Shown here: positions 61,101-64,000 of the stretch, piece by piece
How positions within the stretch are numbered: position 1 is the stretch's first letter
Layout: each line of letters opens with the position of its first letter
Assembly: GCA_040954595.2 (NCBI GenBank)
Contig: CM082580.2
Span: forward strand, 4,340,001-4,404,000
Length of the DNA stretch: 64,000 nt
Source of the DNA: Balanoglossus misakiensis
Lineage: Eukaryota; Hemichordata
Reading direction: 5' to 3'
Notes under the pieces: generated by a model
Database searches by the model: none
Seen by the model: the letters and a program-made list of their open reading frames with translations, nothing else
Told to the model about the DNA's origin: nothing
Program-made: the position numbers and the translations under genes

Positions 61101-64000
61101 ATAATACATCCGATAGAAAATTCTGTTTCTTCTCATTCATACTGTGCATATATAATTCAAGATCAGCGCTTGGGCCCGACAATGCTGCTCGCAGCTTTAA
61201 TTTTAATTTAAGTTTAATTTTAATTTTACCACAATGATCATTTGGACATAGCCAATCATATCTTTCCTTGTCACTAAGATGTGCACTTTTGGTGTGCTTA
61301 ACTAAATACCTTGAGTGATCATTTTGATATGGATGGGTATTATCGCAATTATTTGTGTAGGTTCACCTTCAACATGTCTTCGGCACTGCTATAGGAAGAT
61401 TGAGAGTAAATTCTTTCACACTGCGTTATTATATTTCTGTACCATTTTATTTGATGGCAACCTTGCAGGTGGGACATTATCGAAGCTGTTGTTTCTTGAG
61501 ATTGATCCGACACGAGAAATCAAGAAGTCAGCAGACAAATATGCACCTCTGATACTCAACAGTGAGCAGTGTAAAACCAAAAGAAAGAAAGGAAGACAGT
61601 GTGATATCATACAACTATCAGTGAAAATGACCGAGAAAGTTCAGCATATCCTATCTCACAGGCCACAAGTCTTAGAGTTACTGGGTGTTAGAAGATATCT
61701 TATGACTAACACAGAAGGGATTGATTTCAGTGACTCAGGTAATGACTGCATATTTATAATCACACAGTCCAATACACTGCAACAATCATGCATGGCAAAC
61801 TGTCTAATTATGTTAAGTGTCCTGAGTGTGATATCCAGTGATATTTTTTTCGCAGGCTCACTTGTCTCTGTAACAATTACAGTTTGTGGAGCTTATTGCA
61901 GAATTGAAATGACCTAGCTGTTGCAATCAATATATTGTCATGTCACCATTGTATGTATGTGCTTTTTATAATACATGAATGTGCTTTTGAAAAGAGGGAC
62001 ATCGGTTGTTCACCATCTTTTTTTCACAAAAATCACTACATGCGCGGTACTTTAATATTACTCTATACTCACACCTGCAGATTGCCAAATGTACATCTTA
62101 CATTTAAGTATCTACATATCATCTTCTTCATTCCAGAGTTGGAAGAGAAAATCAAACAACAGGGTACACTAGTTCATCCCATATCAGATGAATCTATCAG
62201 CTTACAAGCACAAAGCTTACTGCCCTTTGAAGTTAGTCTAAAACAGTTCAAAGAAATCCAGGTCTTGCTATCACAGATATTGTGTATGAGACAGAGATTA
62301 GACAAAGTCGTGGCAGAGAAGGCCAGAATTTACACAGAGAAGACCAAAATCCAACTAGAGAAGTCTAAACTCCAGACAGAAAAGATGATTGTAGAGAATC
62401 AGTTGAAGGAAGCAATTCAGGAAAAGTCCTTCTTGGAAAAGCAGTACGACGACAGCAAACAGAAACTTGCAAGTGCCGAAAAAGTAGCTGCCAAACAGCT
62501 TGTAAACATTCACTTTCTCCGGAAAAGTTTGGATGAAGTAGACCCTAAAATCATCCAAGTCTTGGAGTCTAAACTTGAACAGAAAGAGCAAATGATTAAC
62601 GAACTGAACAGAAAGTTATCGAACATCTCTGATAGTGAACTGAAACTTGAACTTGAAGATCCAACACTGGAAACAGAGCAAGAAAAAGGTAAGATTGAAG
62701 TTATGGACCGGTATATTATAATAGGGAATAATACCATTTCAAGCGGGAGATTGTTCCACAGGTGTGCTGAGTTTTACTGTAACACTGTCTCTCCTATGCT
62801 TTATATGTACAATTGCAGATAACCACATAGTGTCCCGCATTATTTTCTACTGTTGTGGAGTATTTTTAAATGTGCTGACATTCCACTGTCTGGCTTGAAA
62901 TTTAAGTAGTGGGTACTCAGAGTGGAGCAAAAGCAGCTTGAAATTTTGTTCCTAATGTATATACACACGCGTAACTGTGAAGAGTTACTCTAGGCTAGTG
63001 CTATTGAAAATGTAATTTGTTGCAGATTTGATGTTATACATGTAACTTGAGAAAGACAAAAACTGTAAACTGAGTTGGATGTCATGAGGATCCCGTGGAT
63101 ATTTGTAACATCTTAAGGTGTTATCCTCCAATTCTTTTTTTTTTATTGTAACATTGGAAACCTGCAGAAAAACCTTCAATTTGAAATAGAACTGTAAATT
63201 CCCATACACAGTGACCAGAGGGGATACAGATGACAATCTGTAACTTAATAGTTTACTAAAAAAAAAGCAAATGTACATGGCAGATTACCTTTATTGCTCC
63301 CTTTACATGCGGTGTTACTTTTCCCCATGTGCCTGCAGAAATGTCGACAACACATCCTGAGATGCAAGAAGAAGAAACTGGCACGGAGGAAACCGAACAG
63401 CCACAACCTGAGACTACTAGGGAAGGAGAAACTGGGGATGCCAAAGCCAAACCAATACAACCTGAGCATCACGAGCCCCAGACGGAAGAGACTGAGAAAG
63501 GTAATAATTAAAAAGCAAATGAAGTGGAGATAACTTGTAACCAGAGACATTTTTTATTTTATTATAATTACCATACCTATTAATTACAGTGCTATATGTT
63601 TATACTACAATTATTACTTTTACAGAAGACAAAGCAGCTCCAGGCCTCTTTGGTAAATTGAGAAGATGGTTTGCAGGGAGTGAAGAAACTGCTGGTGATT
63701 CTGTGACTCCAGGTAGCAGTGAAGAATCTAAGGATACAAAGGGGACCAGTGTTTCTGCAACAGCTGCTAAAACAGACGTACCAGGTACAGCATGGCTAAT
63801 TCATCTTTGCAAAATTAAAAACACCACAGCTACTGCTAATGACTATATCGGTATACACAGGAGCCAATAATTCAAAGTCTTGCTAATGTAGATTTATAAG
63901 ATAGGTAATGAGCCAAGAGAAATTGTCACTTGTAACAAGCCAAAAATAATTCAGAGTAACTATTACCGGTATAGCCCATCAGCTACTGAGTTACGACAAA
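55141..64000 (+). CDS. Unrecognised multidomain protein: triplicated Rossmann-like repeat, GT-B-like lobe, TRADD-N-like domain, coiled coil (3' end outside window)
   Basis: Exons: 55141-57259, 58710-59168, 59349-59425, 59633-59696, 61469-61738, 62137-62688, 63339-63500 and 63626-63784, continuing past the window; all phases agree. Residues 1-142, 143-281 and 282-410 are three tandem copies of one unit (shared SEEQKxDA, EDPPGVHWL, LQNIKHVVG; in copy 3 LENIQYVVGYAPKT). Copy 3 continues into SEADIIFSIGPSVYEDFR and, at 578-625, CQSDICLPPPFSADYGFSGLESIAVGLPT, which resembles the GT4 (GT-B) glycosyltransferase C-lobe. The EX7E motif is degenerate: only E604 remains, and position 596 is Ala. Exon 2 (about 708-860) ends in a strand-helix pattern (GCLQITVAIP...GIPLQLTATYDQTRFDELEL) like the TRADD N-terminal domain. 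Then come a Lys-rich segment, a 180-residue coiled coil (exon 6) and an acidic Glu/Thr-rich tail. TRADD-N is known from animal death-receptor adaptors and conflict systems, so a defence or signalling role is possible but unproved. No catalytic activity is claimed. Confidence 0.75.
57416..58609. mobile_element. PIF/Harbinger-type non-autonomous DNA transposon, 1.19 kb
   Basis: Terminal inverted repeats are perfect over 22 bp (GGGACCGTTCAGTTTTTACGG at 57419 and its inverse ending at 58606). TAA flanks both sides (57416-57418, 58607-58609), the 3-bp duplication typical of PIF/Harbinger. Long G and C runs sit just inside the ends. The interior holds three diverged copies of a unit with GTGGGAGGGG, TCCCCCTCCCACAT and AGAAAATTTTGTAAAATA, starting near 57775, 58003 and 58373. 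No transposase frame. It fills the first intron of the 55-64 kb gene. Confidence 0.85.
59722..61202 (+). mobile_element. 1.47-kb interspersed element with GGGCCCAAGCG ends
   Basis: The body (59729-61195) begins with a hairpin, AGGGCCCAAGCG / CGCTTGGGCCCT, and ends with GCGCTTGGGCCC...GCTGCTCGCAGC. TTTAATT lies directly at both edges (59722-59728, 61196-61202), a likely 7-bp target-site duplication, although the flank is AT-rich. The interior has two sets of tandem units: one with GATTGGTCGAAGATTATGG and GGCCATATTGGATTTT (59930, 60230, 60390), another with AATTACAGGCGAACC and GTTGGACATGGACC (diverged at 60565, clear at 60697 and 60942). No protein frame survives. It lies in the fourth intron of the 55-64 kb gene. 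Confidence 0.7.

Overview
This window is nuclear DNA from an animal. It carries eight intron-rich protein genes, two intronic box C/D snoRNAs, several small transposon copies and long microsatellites. Seven genes have recognisable vertebrate counterparts (ZXD-type zinc-finger protein, ribosomal protein S11, RIC3, KIAA2026/BRD10, JMJD7, INSIG, angiotensin-converting enzyme). Genes are compact, coding exons are short, and intergenic spacers are 0.5-6 kb. The eighth gene has an architecture not found in vertebrates. The motifs ACATGTA and ACCGGTA recur throughout. I infer a marine invertebrate, most likely a non-vertebrate deuterostome (hemichordate or lancelet grade). The species cannot be fixed from the sequence, and a lophotrochozoan is not excluded.

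Layout. 170-5855 (-): ten-finger ZXDC-like factor, its 3' end beyond the left edge. 6755-10273 (-): RPS11, with one SNORD35-type snoRNA in each of its first two introns and a LINE remnant in intron 1. 10750-13980 (+): RIC3, head to head with RPS11 over 476 bp. 13981-19853: spacer between convergent genes. 19854-31542 (-): a 2223-residue bromodomain protein like KIAA2026, in 12 exons. 32534-35427 (+): JMJD7, head to head with it. 38518-41035 (-): INSIG. 44777-52654 (-): single-domain secreted ACE. 55141 to the right edge (+): an unrecognised multi-exon gene with three tandem copies of a Rossmann-like segment, a degenerate GT-B glycosyltransferase-like C-lobe, a TRADD-N-like domain, a coiled coil and an acidic tail.

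Exon boundaries were read by eye from GT/AG (once GC/AG) sites and checked for phase. For RPS11, RIC3, KIAA2026-like, JMJD7, INSIG and ACE the summed exon lengths are exact multiples of three and the protein lengths (157, 467, 2223, 315, 208, 640 residues) fit the families. The conserved genes have unrelated housekeeping roles and do not form one pathway.

The most novel material is the 55-64 kb gene with two NF-kB-like sites and duplicated CCAAT/X-box-like modules upstream, and three short perfect hairpins (24-34 bp) each abutted exactly by 7-9 bp direct repeats, as if they were tiny insertions with target-site duplications.
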